From Treponema sp. (GTDB lineage Bacteria > Spirochaetota > Spirochaetia > Treponematales > Breznakiellaceae), in contig WQRN01000001.1 in assembly GCA_009786715.1 (NCBI GenBank), positions 109 through 64,108 of the forward strand: a stretch of DNA of 64,000 nt, given 5' to 3'. Made by a program: the position numbers and the translations under genes. The notes under the pieces are model-generated. The model worked only from the letters and a program-made list of their open reading frames with translations, did no database searches and had not been told where the DNA came from. Each line of letters begins with the position of its first letter. Position 1 is the stretch's first letter. This document shows, one piece after another, positions 9,893 through 19,358 of this stretch.

Positions 9893-10768
9893 ATGAACAA
9901 CAGAATCTTGCAAACTCTCAGACGCATTTTATTAACGCTTGCAGGCGCGTCTTTAATGGCTTTTAATATTAAAACCTTCGTTAACGCTGGAGGACTCCTT
10001 CCCGGAGGTTTTACCGGTTTAGCTCTTCTTATTCAGGAAATTTGCCTGCGTTTTGGAAATTTCAAGCTGCCTTTCAGCATAATACTTTACACCTTGAATA
10101 TTGTGCCTGTTATAATCGGTTTCAAGTTTATCGGCGTGAAATTTACGTTTTTTTCCATGTTTGTAGTTGTTGTTACAGGCCTTCTCACGGATTTCATGCC
10201 GGAGATGTTTACCAGTTTTTTAACAACACAGGATATCCTGCTTTCCGCCGTTTTCGGCGGTCTTTTAAACGCGGTCGGCATGAGCTTGTGCCTTCATGCG
10301 GACTCGGCGTCGGGCGGAACGGATTTTATCGCCATTTATATTTCTGAAAAATTCCGCAAGGACGCGTGGAATTATATTCTAGCCATTAACTTTGTAATAC
10401 TCGCCGCTGCCGGCATCCTTTTCGGTTTGGACAGGGCGCTTTATTCAATTATTTTCCAATTTGCCACCACAATGGCGCTCGGCGTTCTTTACAAAAATTA
10501 TCAGCAGAGAACGCTTTTAATTGTCACCAACAAACCCGATGAAATTTTTAAAAAAATAAGCGAAACAACCAATCATGGGGCGACTTTAGTTGACTGTTTC
10601 GGAAGTTACGGCAGCAAGAATACCCGCACCCTTCTTTATTCGGTTGTTACAGCCAGTCAGATCAAAAAATTGATCCCCGCGATTATGAAGATCGATCCTG
10701 CGGCTTTTATTAATGTTATTAAAACAGAACAGGTTAACGGCAGGTTCAGCCAGCGGCCTTTTGATTAA
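9893..10768 (+). CDS. YitT/DUF2179 family membrane protein
   Basis: A 291-residue protein with five to six membrane helices in its first 200 residues and a C-terminal cytoplasmic DUF2179-type domain of about 80 residues. Family marks are NAGGLLPGGFTGLALL near residue 31, HADSASGGTDFIAIYIS near 133, and the C-terminal HGATLVDCFGSYG followed by IKTEQVNGRF. The family is widespread in bacteria and its transport role is not established. The next gene (FRG domain) starts 5 bases after its stop, so they are probably one transcript. Confidence 0.85.
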   Translation: MNNRILQTLRRILLTLAGASLMAFNIKTFVNAGGLLPGGFTGLALLIQEICLRFGNFKLPFSIILYTLNIVPVIIGFKFIGVKFTFFSMFVVVVTGLLTDFMPEMFTSFLTTQDILLSAVFGGLLNAVGMSLCLHADSASGGTDFIAIYISEKFRKDAWNYILAINFVILAAAGILFGLDRALYSIIFQFATTMALGVLYKNYQQRTLLIVTNKPDEIFKKISETTNHGATLVDCFGSYGSKNTRTLLYSVVTASQIKKLIPAIMKIDPAAFINVIKTEQVNGRFSQRPFD

Positions 10769-10773
10769 GGAAC

Positions 10774-12303
10774 ATGAAAGAAAACGCGCAGGAAAAAGCG
10801 TTCAGGGAAATGCTGCCTGAAAACATTCGCGGCATGTTCGAAAGCATTACTTTTGGTTATCAGGATTTTCTGTTATTAATTAATGGACATTTAAAAACAA
10901 TTTACGGCGAAAGAGCCGATTTGCAAAACTGCCTTGACGCGTATTTTAACGGCGCTGAATACCGCGAAGCATTTTGTAAAGGCGATAATATCAACAAAAT
11001 AAAACTGCTTAAACCTGATGATATTTATAAAATGATATACGAAGAAAGACAGTATAGCTCATTTGTTAATGAGGCAATAAAATGTTTTAATGAAATGAAC
11101 ACTTCATCAGATACGAAAGAAATTAACATAATGTTAAAACTTTCTATAATCCTCGGCCTTCTTCCTGAAAAAAATGAAAACTCTCTTTTTCAATGGCTTA
11201 TAAATAAAGAAGGAATATCATTCGATGAAAATGAAGAGCTGTATAAGAAAATAAAAATTAATATAAATTTGCTGGATATTATATCCAATACAATTATTAA
11301 ATTTTTCATACCGGGTTTTTTATTAAAGTTCCCTTCCGTAGGATGCGTAATGACCCAGCAAAGAGGGAAGTATTATTATCGCGGAGAAAACGCTTTTTAC
11401 AAAACTTCAAAGGCAAGTTTATACAGAAATGATAATAAACTGCATCCCGCTGTAAAGATTATTGTAGAGCGGCTGCGTCTTTATGAAACATGGAATTTTC
11501 TTGATAATTTTAATTCTATTAAACACTGGGGAGGAAGCGCTGTAAATTATATGGCATTAGCCCAGCACTACGGACTTCACACCCAAATGATCGATATAAC
11601 AAGCGATTTAAAGACGGCGATTTTTTTTGCCTGCTGTAAATTCGGTAAAGATCGAAAATGGCATCCTTTAAGTAAAGATGATTTTGAACATGCAAATTCC
11701 CGCAAAAATATTGCGGCTTTAGGCGGCGATTCAAGATATGGAATCCTGTATCGTACGCCTGCGGAAATAACCGATCTGAAATGGGCATTGGCCGACAGAA
11801 ACGCAGGATATAATATTATAACGCCCGTAGGGTATCAGCCTTTTATGCGATGCAGTCATCAATATAGTTATATGTTTATGACAGATAATGAAAATTACGA
11901 TATGCTGAAGGATCCCTTTTTCTGCAAATATAAAATACGCCTGACCGAAGAATTATGCAATTGGATTTATAACGAAATGGATAACGGAAATAAGGTATAT
12001 CCGAATGATGAAATCCCCGATATTTCGCAGTACATTGAAAAAATAAACAATCAAACCGTTTTTTCAGAATCCGTATTTCAATGCGCGTTTGAAAAACATT
12101 ATTTAATGAGGAAAAATATTGAGAATTTTCGCAAATTTTTATCCGATAACGGAGTTGTGATTATTGGAAAGCAAAAATTTATCAGCGGCGAGAAGCTTGA
12201 ACAGATTAATTCTTCATATACGATAGATGACGCAATTAAAAGAATAAATCTGGAGCCTCAATTATCTCCCTTGATGATTATGCAGGGCATAGGCGAAAGC
12301 TGA
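10774..12303 (+). CDS. FRG-domain protein
   Basis: A 509-residue cytoplasmic protein. The central FRG domain (about residues 195-385) shows YYRGENAFYKTSKASLYR, then ALAQHYGLHTQMIDITSDLKTAIFFACC, the hallmark of the family. The N-terminal 190 residues and the C-terminal 110 residues are not recognised. FRG domains occur in accessory regions and in a few proteins linked to phage defence, but their activity is not established. It is translated from ATG 10774 with AAGGA just upstream and is probably co-transcribed with the yitT-like gene. A promoter for the following gene lies directly after the stop. Base composition is more A+T-rich than its neighbours by eye, which would fit acquisition by transfer. 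Confidence 0.75.
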   Translation: MKENAQEKAFREMLPENIRGMFESITFGYQDFLLLINGHLKTIYGERADLQNCLDAYFNGAEYREAFCKGDNINKIKLLKPDDIYKMIYEERQYSSFVNEAIKCFNEMNTSSDTKEINIMLKLSIILGLLPEKNENSLFQWLINKEGISFDENEELYKKIKININLLDIISNTIIKFFIPGFLLKFPSVGCVMTQQRGKYYYRGENAFYKTSKASLYRNDNKLHPAVKIIVERLRLYETWNFLDNFNSIKHWGGSAVNYMALAQHYGLHTQMIDITSDLKTAIFFACCKFGKDRKWHPLSKDDFEHANSRKNIAALGGDSRYGILYRTPAEITDLKWALADRNAGYNIITPVGYQPFMRCSHQYSYMFMTDNENYDMLKDPFFCKYKIRLTEELCNWIYNEMDNGNKVYPNDEIPDISQYIEKINNQTVFSESVFQCAFEKHYLMRKNIENFRKFLSDNGVVIIGKQKFISGEKLEQINSSYTIDDAIKRINLEPQLSPLMIMQGIGES

Positions 12304-12319
12304 CGCTCGTATATATTTC

Positions 12320-12349
12320 TTGACAGCTTGCATAATGAGCTATTAAAAT
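12320..12349 (+). promoter_or_regulatory. Sigma-70-type promoter for the small exported protein
   Basis: A perfect TTGACA (12320-12325) is followed after 18 bases by TAAAAT (12344-12349). The next gene starts with TTG at 12369, preceded by GGAG at 12360-12363. The predicted leader is about 13 bases. Confidence 0.6.
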
Positions 12350-12368
12350 TGTACTTAACGGAGATTCT

Positions 12369-12890
12369 TTGCGTAATTTTATTTTTTACTTATTAATATT
12401 TACAAGTTCAGCGCTCTATGCTCAGGATATTTCCGCTTTAACCATAAAATTGGACTTTTTAAAAGGATTTCATGATATAAGCTGGCTTGAAAAACGGGAA
12501 ATAGTGGTTGATAAACTATTAAACGACGGATATGTAATAGAGCAGTCCAAGGATTCAATTTCCTTTTCGGGCGAACATTTGGGATATTCATGCGTTTTTA
12601 TATTTGATTTTTTACTGGATAATTTTATTAAAGCGTATGTAATAATTAACGGAAACGAAGACAGGTACAGAAATATAGTCATTAAAACAACAGAAGATTA
12701 CGGCGCTCCCGGCAATATCAGAGATGACGGCAGACTGAGAATATGGACAATCCCATACGGACATTTAGACGGCTTGATTACCGCTATTTACAATGAAAAT
12801 TCGACCGTAATGTTATATAACCTGCATTTCAAGCCGGAGGAAGAGGCTGAAGCAGACATTGATACTGCCGGCGCTGATTTAACCCCTTGA
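12369..12890 (+). CDS. Small exported protein of unknown function
   Basis: A 173-residue protein of unknown family. The N-terminal 20 residues (ending SSALYAQ) form a signal peptide, with no lipobox, so a soluble periplasmic location is likely. The remainder is a mixed alpha/beta domain with no cysteines beyond one, and ends with an acidic tail (EEEAEADID). The start is TTG, chosen because it begins the signal peptide and has a GGAG five bases upstream. A near-consensus promoter precedes it. No function can be given. Confidence 0.65.
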   Translation: MRNFIFYLLIFTSSALYAQDISALTIKLDFLKGFHDISWLEKREIVVDKLLNDGYVIEQSKDSISFSGEHLGYSCVFIFDFLLDNFIKAYVIINGNEDRYRNIVIKTTEDYGAPGNIRDDGRLRIWTIPYGHLDGLITAIYNENSTVMLYNLHFKPEEEAEADIDTAGADLTP

Positions 12891-12921
12891 ATCTAGTTAA
12901 TTACCCTGATAAACTAGAAAA

Positions 12922-15900
12922 ATGCAGTCACTTGGTATAAATATTGGCTCAACAAGCCTTAAAATGGCTCTTTTAGAAGATGGTAAGGCGGTTTGGACAG
13001 CTTCTGTTCCCCATGAAGGGGATTTTATCGCTGCGGTTCATAAACTTCTTGCCGAAGGTAAGATAAATCCTGGTATTCCGGCTCTCGTAACAGGAAATGA
13101 AGGCCGGTTCATGTTCGATGTGTCAGGCACATTAGAACCGCTGTGCGTTGAGGCGGCTTTGCGCAGTCTCGGTATCAAGGCGGACGCTGTTGTCAGCATG
13201 GGCGGAGAAGACCTCATCGTCTATTCGCTGGATTCCAACGGTAAAATCGTTAACAGTTTTTCCGGTAATAAATGCGCAAGCGGCACCGGTGAGTTTTTAA
13301 AGCAGCAGCTTGCCCGCATGGATATGACGCTTAACGACATCGAAAAGGTGCCTGACACCGCGAAAGTTTACGCCCTTTCCACGCGCTGTTCCGTGTTCAT
13401 GAAAAGCGATTGCACCCATAGGCTTAATAAACGCGAAGCGACCAAAGATGATATTGTTCTTTCACTTTCCGACGTAATGGCTGTAAAAGTTATAGACTTT
13501 TTAAAACGCGCCAAAGTGACATCAGGAAGAGTGGCGCTGACAGGCGGCATTACTCTTAACCGCCATATAATCCGTTTCATCCGCGAGAAAGCGCCGCAAA
13601 TTGAGTTTATCATTCCGCAAACCGCGCCCGTATTTGAAGCGCTTGGAGCGGCTGTCATGGCGGTGGATACGGGAAGCAGTCTGCCAAGCGCCGATAAATT
13701 GCTGCGCGCCAACGATGTGCGTTTCGGCGCTTTGGGCGCGTTACGCGAATGGAAAGATAAAGTAAAGTTTTTTGATAAAGCCGACGGTAAGGTTCAAACC
13801 GGACGCAGTTATATTCTTGGCGTTGACGGCGGTTCAACCACAACCAAGGCCTGTCTTGTCGATATCGAAACCGATGAAATCGTTGCGAGCCACTACGGGC
13901 GCACTCACGGTGATCCTGTTAAGGCGCTTAAGGAATGTTTAAGAATTATTCAGGAAAAAGTTGCCGCGGATACCGGCAGCAAAAATATTGATATCAGGCT
14001 TGTAAGCACCACAGGCTCTAGCCGCGAGATTCTCGGCGTGTTTTTGGAAACGCCGGGCGTTTACAACGAGATTATCGCGCACTCTGTAGGTACGACATAT
14101 TTTGACAAAGGCGTAGAGACCATTTTTGAAATCGGCGGACAGGACGCGAAATATGTTCTTCTTAAAAACGGCGTTCCAATCGACTATGCTATGAACGAAG
14201 CCTGCTCAGCCGGAACAGGCTCATTTTTGGAAGAATCCGCCGCCGGAGACTTGTCGATTCACAACGCGAAGGATATCGGCCCCATTGCGTTAGACGCAAA
14301 CGCGCCGTGTAAATTCGGCGAGCACTGTTCGGCGTTTATCAACAGCGATATACGCAAAGCCGTTCAGCAGGGCGCAGGAAGGGAAAATATTACAGCCGGG
14401 ATTGTTTGCTCAATCGTTGCGAATTACCTTAACCGAGTTGTAGGAAACCGCACCATCGGAGGAAAGATTTTCCTGCAGGGCGGCGTTGCCAAAAACCCCG
14501 CGGTGCCTCTTGCCTTCGCGATGCTTTTAGACAAGGAAATTCTTGTCCCTCCTTCGCCTGAACTTATGGGCTGCTTCGGCGTTGCCCTCCTTGCGAAACG
14601 CAAACGCGATGACGGTCTGCTTGAAGAGCAAAAAATCGTTATCGACGACATTATAAACCGCGAAATCGGCTACGAAAAAGTTTTCCCGTGTCAGGCCTGC
14701 GAAAACCTCTGTCCGATTCAGGTGTTAAATGTAAACAACCACAAGTACATGTTCGGCGGACGCTGTAACAAATATACAAACATGCGCAAAAAGGTAAATG
14801 ACATACCTGTTTTTGACTATGTGGAAAAACGCCAAAAAATGATCTTCGAAGAATATGCAGCTCCTGTGCGTGAAACCAATAAAAGAAATTATGTGATTGG
14901 TATTCCAAGAGCTTTTTCAGTTCATACGCTATATCCGCTTTATAGCTGGTTTTTCCATGAATTAGGCATTAAAACTTTCCTTTCAACCGAAGTCGCTCAT
15001 GCCGGTGTTGCCCGCGCTGAAGCCCAGTATTGTTTCCCGGCAGAAATTGCGCACGGCGCTATTCAGGATTGTCTTGATAAGGGCGCCGATTATGTGCTGA
15101 TGCCGCATTTCAGGGATATGCCGAGTTATCAGGAAGATGTTCACGCGAACTTCTGCCCGATTACCCAGGCGCTTCCGTATTACATGAAGAAAGCGTTCCC
15201 GGATATCGATCCTAAAAAATGGCTGCCTTTGGTTGTTAGTTTTAAATTCGGCGAAGGAAAGGCGCTGGAATTGTTCTGCGAAATGACAAAAATTCTCGAT
15301 ATCAGCGAAGCGGAAACGAAAGCCGCCTTTGATACCGCATGGGCTAAACAGAACGAGTATTTTAGCGCTGCCGAAAAAATGGGGCTTGAGGCGATTGAGG
15401 AGGCGAGGAAAGCTGACAGGCCTGTAATCGCCGTTCTTGGAAGACCTTATAACGCATTTACGCCGGAAGCGAATATGGGTATTCCCCGTAAATTCACAAC
15501 ACGCGGATATTCAATCATACCGTTTGACATTCTTCCTTTCAGAGACAGAACGATTTTCCCGAATATGTACTGGTTCTACGGTCAGCAGGATTTAAAAGCG
15601 GCGAAACTTTTAAAAGACGAGGAAAACATCTATCTTACGTTTATTTCAAATTTCTCCTGCGCGCCTGATTCGTTCATTCTCCATTACATTAAATGGATAA
15701 TGGGGCAAAAACCGTTCCTTGTTCTTGAACTGGATTCCCATTCGGCGGATGCCGGCGTTGATACCCGCGTTGAAGCGTTCCTTGATATTATAGACGGCTA
15801 CCGCGCAAAGAAAAACGAAATTGAAACCGAGCGTTTCGATAATGGTCTGCGTTTTGTCAGCGAAAAGAAAGACTCAGGCGATTTTGATTTACGCATAGAC

Positions 15901-17205
15901 AATATTAAAACAGGCGAAAAAATACCTGTCGCGAATAACAAGAGGGTAAAAGTTCTGCTTTCCAACATGGGAAATATTTCTACAGAATACATAGGAGCAG
16001 CCATCCGCAGTTTAGGCATTAACGCAGAAGCGATGCCTGTCGCCACAACTAAAACGATTCAGGTTGCGCGTGCTCATGCGTCAGGAAAAGAATGTGTTCC
16101 CTCCCATCTTGTTTTAGGAAGCGCTCTTGAATACTTCTTCAGCGATAAATACAGAAAAGATGAAATATACCTTCTCTTTGTTCCGATCACTACAGGCCCG
16201 TGCCGCACAGGGCAGTACTATGTCTACTACGAAAACCTGTTCCGCGATTTACGATTGGAAAATGTTTGCGTCTTCATCCTTTCCGCGGATAATTCCTACA
16301 CGGAACTCGGACCGAGTTTCGCGAAACAGATGTGGATCGGCCTTGTGCTTTCAGATTATTTAAAAGACATTCAATGCTCGCTGTTGGCAACAGCGCAGGA
16401 TCCTGTAAAAGCTGAAAAAGATTTTGAACAATCATGGCAAAAGGTAATGCGCGCCGTAGAGCACAACCCCAAGGATTTATGGAAAGAGTTAAAGCATGTC
16501 GCATCCGACGTTAGAAAGATTCCGCAGAAGAGAAAAGTCGCCGACTGTCCGCGCGTCCTTGTTGTGGGTGAGATTTACGTTCGCCGCGATGATTTTGCCG
16601 TAGGTGAGTTAATCGAACTGATGAGCGAAAGAGGCATTGTTGTAAAAGTCGCCGGTATCAGCGAATGGATTCATTATCTTGATTTTGTCCGCGAATACGC
16701 GCTTAAAAAATTGATCAAACTTCAAAAACCCGGCAAAAGACTTTTTTCCAAACCTTCGAAGGATTTGAAAAAACTTCAGATTGAGGAATGGTGGAAACAT
16801 CATATCGAAAAGAAAGCTCTTGCGATTCTTGAGCCGACAGGATTAATTCCCGATACGCCGCACGATATGCGTCATATCATGAAATATACTGTAGAGCACT
16901 TTGTAAATCTGGAACTCAACTCTGAGATTGCCGTTTCTTCAGGTTCTGCGGCAGCGGCGATGGACGAAGGCTATTCAGGAATTGTAAATATCAGCCCGTT
17001 TGCCTGCCTTATCGGGCGCGTAATCGAAGGGTTGTTTACCCCGTGGGCTCGGGAGCGCAACTACCCGATTTTATCGGTCGAAGTAGACGGCAACCTTTTA
17101 CCGCCGAACATTGTTAATAAACTTAATATTTTCATGGTAAACGTACTGCGCTTCAAAGGCGGCAGCGATTTATCAACGCTCGTGGACAAGGCAAAGAATG
17201 AATAG
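12922..17205 (+). CDS. Giant 2-hydroxyacyl-CoA dehydratase activase-like protein (two BadF ATPase domains plus DUF2229)
   Basis: A 1427-residue protein. Residues 1-260 are one ASKHA ATPase domain (INIGSTSLKMALL; NKCASGTGEFL), and residues 297-560 are a second (GVDGGSTTTKACLV; EACSAGTGSFLEES; FGEHCSAFINSDI). In activases, paired cysteines of this kind hold a 4Fe-4S cluster at the subunit interface. A DUF2229 segment follows, with the cysteine cluster CQACENLCPIQ near residue 591 and GGRCNKYTN. The last 600 residues resemble dehydratase subunit regions. Members of this family are widespread in anaerobes; the electron-transfer role is known for the small activases but not for this fused form. 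It overlaps cysE by 8 bases. A TAAACT box six bases before the ATG may make it leaderless. Confidence 0.87.
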   Translation: MQSLGINIGSTSLKMALLEDGKAVWTASVPHEGDFIAAVHKLLAEGKINPGIPALVTGNEGRFMFDVSGTLEPLCVEAALRSLGIKADAVVSMGGEDLIVYSLDSNGKIVNSFSGNKCASGTGEFLKQQLARMDMTLNDIEKVPDTAKVYALSTRCSVFMKSDCTHRLNKREATKDDIVLSLSDVMAVKVIDFLKRAKVTSGRVALTGGITLNRHIIRFIREKAPQIEFIIPQTAPVFEALGAAVMAVDTGSSLPSADKLLRANDVRFGALGALREWKDKVKFFDKADGKVQTGRSYILGVDGGSTTTKACLVDIETDEIVASHYGRTHGDPVKALKECLRIIQEKVAADTGSKNIDIRLVSTTGSSREILGVFLETPGVYNEIIAHSVGTTYFDKGVETIFEIGGQDAKYVLLKNGVPIDYAMNEACSAGTGSFLEESAAGDLSIHNAKDIGPIALDANAPCKFGEHCSAFINSDIRKAVQQGAGRENITAGIVCSIVANYLNRVVGNRTIGGKIFLQGGVAKNPAVPLAFAMLLDKEILVPPSPELMGCFGVALLAKRKRDDGLLEEQKIVIDDIINREIGYEKVFPCQACENLCPIQVLNVNNHKYMFGGRCNKYTNMRKKVNDIPVFDYVEKRQKMIFEEYAAPVRETNKRNYVIGIPRAFSVHTLYPLYSWFFHELGIKTFLSTEVAHAGVARAEAQYCFPAEIAHGAIQDCLDKGADYVLMPHFRDMPSYQEDVHANFCPITQALPYYMKKAFPDIDPKKWLPLVVSFKFGEGKALELFCEMTKILDISEAETKAAFDTAWAKQNEYFSAAEKMGLEAIEEARKADRPVIAVLGRPYNAFTPEANMGIPRKFTTRGYSIIPFDILPFRDRTIFPNMYWFYGQQDLKAAKLLKDEENIYLTFISNFSCAPDSFILHYIKWIMGQKPFLVLELDSHSADAGVDTRVEAFLDIIDGYRAKKNEIETERFDNGLRFVSEKKDSGDFDLRIDNIKTGEKIPVANNKRVKVLLSNMGNISTEYIGAAIRSLGINAEAMPVATTKTIQVARAHASGKECVPSHLVLGSALEYFFSDKYRKDEIYLLFVPITTGPCRTGQYYVYYENLFRDLRLENVCVFILSADNSYTELGPSFAKQMWIGLVLSDYLKDIQCSLLATAQDPVKAEKDFEQSWQKVMRAVEHNPKDLWKELKHVASDVRKIPQKRKVADCPRVLVVGEIYVRRDDFAVGELIELMSERGIVVKVAGISEWIHYLDFVREYALKKLIKLQKPGKRLFSKPSKDLKKLQIEEWWKHHIEKKALAILEPTGLIPDTPHDMRHIMKYTVEHFVNLELNSEIAVSSGSAAAAMDEGYSGIVNISPFACLIGRVIEGLFTPWARERNYPILSVEVDGNLLPPNIVNKLNIFMVNVLRFKGGSDLSTLVDKAKNE

Positions 17206-18055
17206 GCTTGAGAAATCTGTTGAAACACTTCTGGAAAACTATGACTCTCACGGCATGGTTAACCATTCCGGCGCGGTTAATCTTCCGGGAAGGGAAAGCG
17301 TTGACAGTATCGTCCGCGGTTTAGAGGAGCTGCTTTTTCCGGGATTTTTGGAAAATCTTAATACCGATAAAAACGCCTTGCGAACCGCTACCATGGAGAA
17401 AGTTAATAATATCTCTTTAACTCTCAGATCCGAATTGGAAAAGAGCCTTGCTTTTTCCGCGCGGCTTGGAACTTTGAGCTGCGGACATGAAGGGTGCAGG
17501 GCGGTCGCCGCAATGATAATCGAAGAATTTTTCGAAGAGCTGCCTAAAATCAGGGTTATCCTAGCAAAAGATTTGGAAGCTGCGGTGCGCGGAGACCCTG
17601 CCGCCATGAGCGCAGATGAGGTAATCCTTTCATATCCTGGGTTTCAGGCAATCGTAGTTCATCGTATCGCTCACTTTTTTTACTCAAGGCAGGTGCCCCT
17701 CATTCCGCGCATGATGAGCGAACTTATTCACAGAAGAACAGGCATCGATATTCACCCGGGAGCGCAAATCGGCGAATCATTTTTTATCGATCACGGCACA
17801 GGCATTGTATTCGGCGAGACGACGATAATCGGAAAAAATGTGAAAATTTATCAGGGTGTAACGCTTGGCGCGCTTTCTGTAAAAAAAGGTGAAAGCGGCA
17901 AAAAACGCCACCCCACTATCGAAGACGACGTGACAATTTACGCTAACGCGACAATTTTAGGCGGAGATACGGTTATAGGACAAGGCAGTATTATAGGCGG
18001 CAATATGTGGATTGTTAAATCAGTTCCGCCTGACAGCAAGGTTTATAACTCCTGA
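17198..18055 (+). CDS. cysE: Serine O-acetyltransferase
   Basis: A 285-residue enzyme that acetylates serine with acetyl-CoA in the first step of cysteine synthesis. The N-terminal helical region is followed by a left-handed beta-helix of hexapeptide repeats from about residue 185. Catalytic and binding motifs are TGIDIHPGAQIG, FFIDHGTGIVFGET and YQGVTLGALS, all intact. The length fits the longer family variant found in anaerobes rather than the short EpsC type. The ATG overlaps the end of the activase gene by 8 bases, suggesting translational coupling. No cysK is adjacent. Confidence 0.92.
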   Translation: MNRLEKSVETLLENYDSHGMVNHSGAVNLPGRESVDSIVRGLEELLFPGFLENLNTDKNALRTATMEKVNNISLTLRSELEKSLAFSARLGTLSCGHEGCRAVAAMIIEEFFEELPKIRVILAKDLEAAVRGDPAAMSADEVILSYPGFQAIVVHRIAHFFYSRQVPLIPRMMSELIHRRTGIDIHPGAQIGESFFIDHGTGIVFGETTIIGKNVKIYQGVTLGALSVKKGESGKKRHPTIEDDVTIYANATILGGDTVIGQGSIIGGNMWIVKSVPPDSKVYNS

Positions 18056-18125
18056 CAGACGTCCATAATAAGGGGTATATACTGAGTATCGATATAAAAC
18101 CCTGATTTTTATTACCTGGCGTATA

Positions 18126-18154
18126 TTGCAATAATTTTTCATTTTTGATACACT
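18126..18154 (+). promoter_or_regulatory. Candidate promoter of the secG-V-ATPase operon
   Basis: TTGCAA (18126-18131), a 17-base spacer and TACACT (18149-18154) lie 29 bases before the secG ATG, which has a GGAG ribosome site at 18173-18176. It would serve the chain secG to the V-ATPase F gene. Confidence 0.45.
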
Positions 18155-18183
18155 GAATCTATATCTTGTTTTGGAGCTAAAAG

Positions 18184-18558
18184 ATGGGAATTTTATCGAT
18201 AGTTTTAATGGTTTTTTTCGTTATTAACGCAATATTGCTTGTATTGTTGGTTTTGATTCAAAACGACGAAGGCGGCGGCCTCGGCGGTATTTTTGCCGGC
18301 GGCTCCGATACTGCTTTTGGTTCCCGTTCGGGTAATGTTCTTACACGCGCGACCACGGTGCTCGGAACATTGTTTCTTGTTATCAGTTTCGGTCTTGCCC
18401 TGCTTAGCCGAACCCCAAGCGGAGCCGGCATAGAAGAAGAAGCCAGAAGGCTTATCACTGAAGAATCATCAACTCAATGGATAGACGAGGAATTGAATCC
18501 GTCATCAAGTGGTGATTTTATCTACGATCATGACGACCATACAGGGCATGACCACTAA
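18184..18558 (+). CDS. secG: Protein-export membrane protein SecG
   Basis: A 124-residue subunit of the SecYEG translocon. It has two membrane helices separated by the conserved GGGLGGIFAGGSDTAFGSRSG loop, the clearest family signature. The C-terminal tail after the second helix is longer than usual and ends in DHDDHTGHDH, a histidine/aspartate run that could bind metal; this is inference. It is the first gene of an operon with ptsN and V-ATPase genes, a gene arrangement that probably reflects housekeeping co-expression rather than function. Confidence 0.93.
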   Translation: MGILSIVLMVFFVINAILLVLLVLIQNDEGGGLGGIFAGGSDTAFGSRSGNVLTRATTVLGTLFLVISFGLALLSRTPSGAGIEEEARRLITEESSTQWIDEELNPSSSGDFIYDHDDHTGHDH

Positions 18559-18573
18559 ATAATAGGGTTTCTT

Positions 18574-19047
18574 ATGATTCTGCAAGACGTATTGTTACCC
18601 GAGTTCATCAAAGTGAATATGGAAGCCGAGGATAAAGACGAGGCTTTCGAAGAACTTGTAGCGTATTATTGCCAGACAGATAAATCCAAAGCCCACGATC
18701 AAATTCTTGACGCGATTGTAAAGCGCGAAGCAAAAATGTCGACAGGTATTCACAAGGGAATTGCCGTTCCGCACGGCAAGACTACCGCGGTGGATACCCT
18801 GCACGGCGTGCTTGGGATTTCGCAGAAAGGCGTTCAGTACGATTCTCTGGACGGCGAACCTGTATATCTTCTTTTCATGATAATTTCTCCGATGGAAGAT
18901 TCTGAAAAACATTTAAGACTCTTAAAACACCTTGCCGAGCTTATGGAGATTCCTCAGTTTCAAACGGAGCTTCAGGCGCAGAAAGATCCTCAAAGCGCGT
19001 TCAAGATCATCCGTAAATTCGAAGAAATGCTTTCTTCACAGTCATAA
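18574..19047 (+). CDS. ptsN: PTS IIA-type (PtsN-like) protein
   Basis: A 157-residue cytoplasmic protein of the PTS EIIA fructose/nitrogen (PtsN) family. The phosphorylated histidine is His67 in VPHGKT, and the flanking STGIHKGIAVPH and MIISPMEDSEKHLRLLKHLAELM are family signatures. It is expected to receive phosphate from NPr/HPr and to regulate rather than transport, since no EIIB or EIIC is nearby. The next gene starts two bases after its stop, tying it to the V-ATPase operon. Confidence 0.85.
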   Translation: MILQDVLLPEFIKVNMEAEDKDEAFEELVAYYCQTDKSKAHDQILDAIVKREAKMSTGIHKGIAVPHGKTTAVDTLHGVLGISQKGVQYDSLDGEPVYLLFMIISPMEDSEKHLRLLKHLAELMEIPQFQTELQAQKDPQSAFKIIRKFEEMLSSQS

Positions 19048-19049
19048 TT

Positions 19050-19352
19050 ATGGCTAACAGCACCCTTGAGCATTTGCTGACAATAGAAGCTGAAGCTTCT
19101 TCTCTTGTAAGTGAAGCTCAAAATGAAGCAGACAGTTTAATCAGCGAAAATGAAGAGAAAAACCGGGAAGCATACGAAGAGCGTATAAAAGAAGAAATTA
19201 AAAAACACGAAACAAATCTGGAACAGGAAAAAGAAAAGATAAAAATACGGTACTGTGAAGCGCTTGACGCTTACCGCAATGAATTATCCGGTTTAAAATC
19301 CGATGAAAAAAAATTCAGCGCTCTTTTGAATGAATATATCGAAAAAGGATAG
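19050..19352 (+). CDS. V-type ATPase stalk subunit (G/E-like coiled coil)
   Basis: A 100-residue, highly charged protein that is almost entirely predicted coiled coil (NEEKNREAYEERIKEEIKKHE). Its size, composition and position directly before the C, I and K subunit genes match the peripheral-stalk coiled-coil subunit of V/A-type ATPases (often called G or H). The sequence of such subunits is poorly conserved, so identification relies on context. It starts 2 bases after ptsN and is 6 bases before the next gene. Confidence 0.6.
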   Translation: MANSTLEHLLTIEAEASSLVSEAQNEADSLISENEEKNREAYEERIKEEIKKHETNLEQEKEKIKIRYCEALDAYRNELSGLKSDEKKFSALLNEYIEKG

Positions 19353-19358
19353 AATGCG

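Noticed and set aside
18056..18183. Riboswitch or leader element between cysE and secG
   Set aside because: Only a promoter and ribosome site are visible; no conserved aptamer core or terminator pair was seen.
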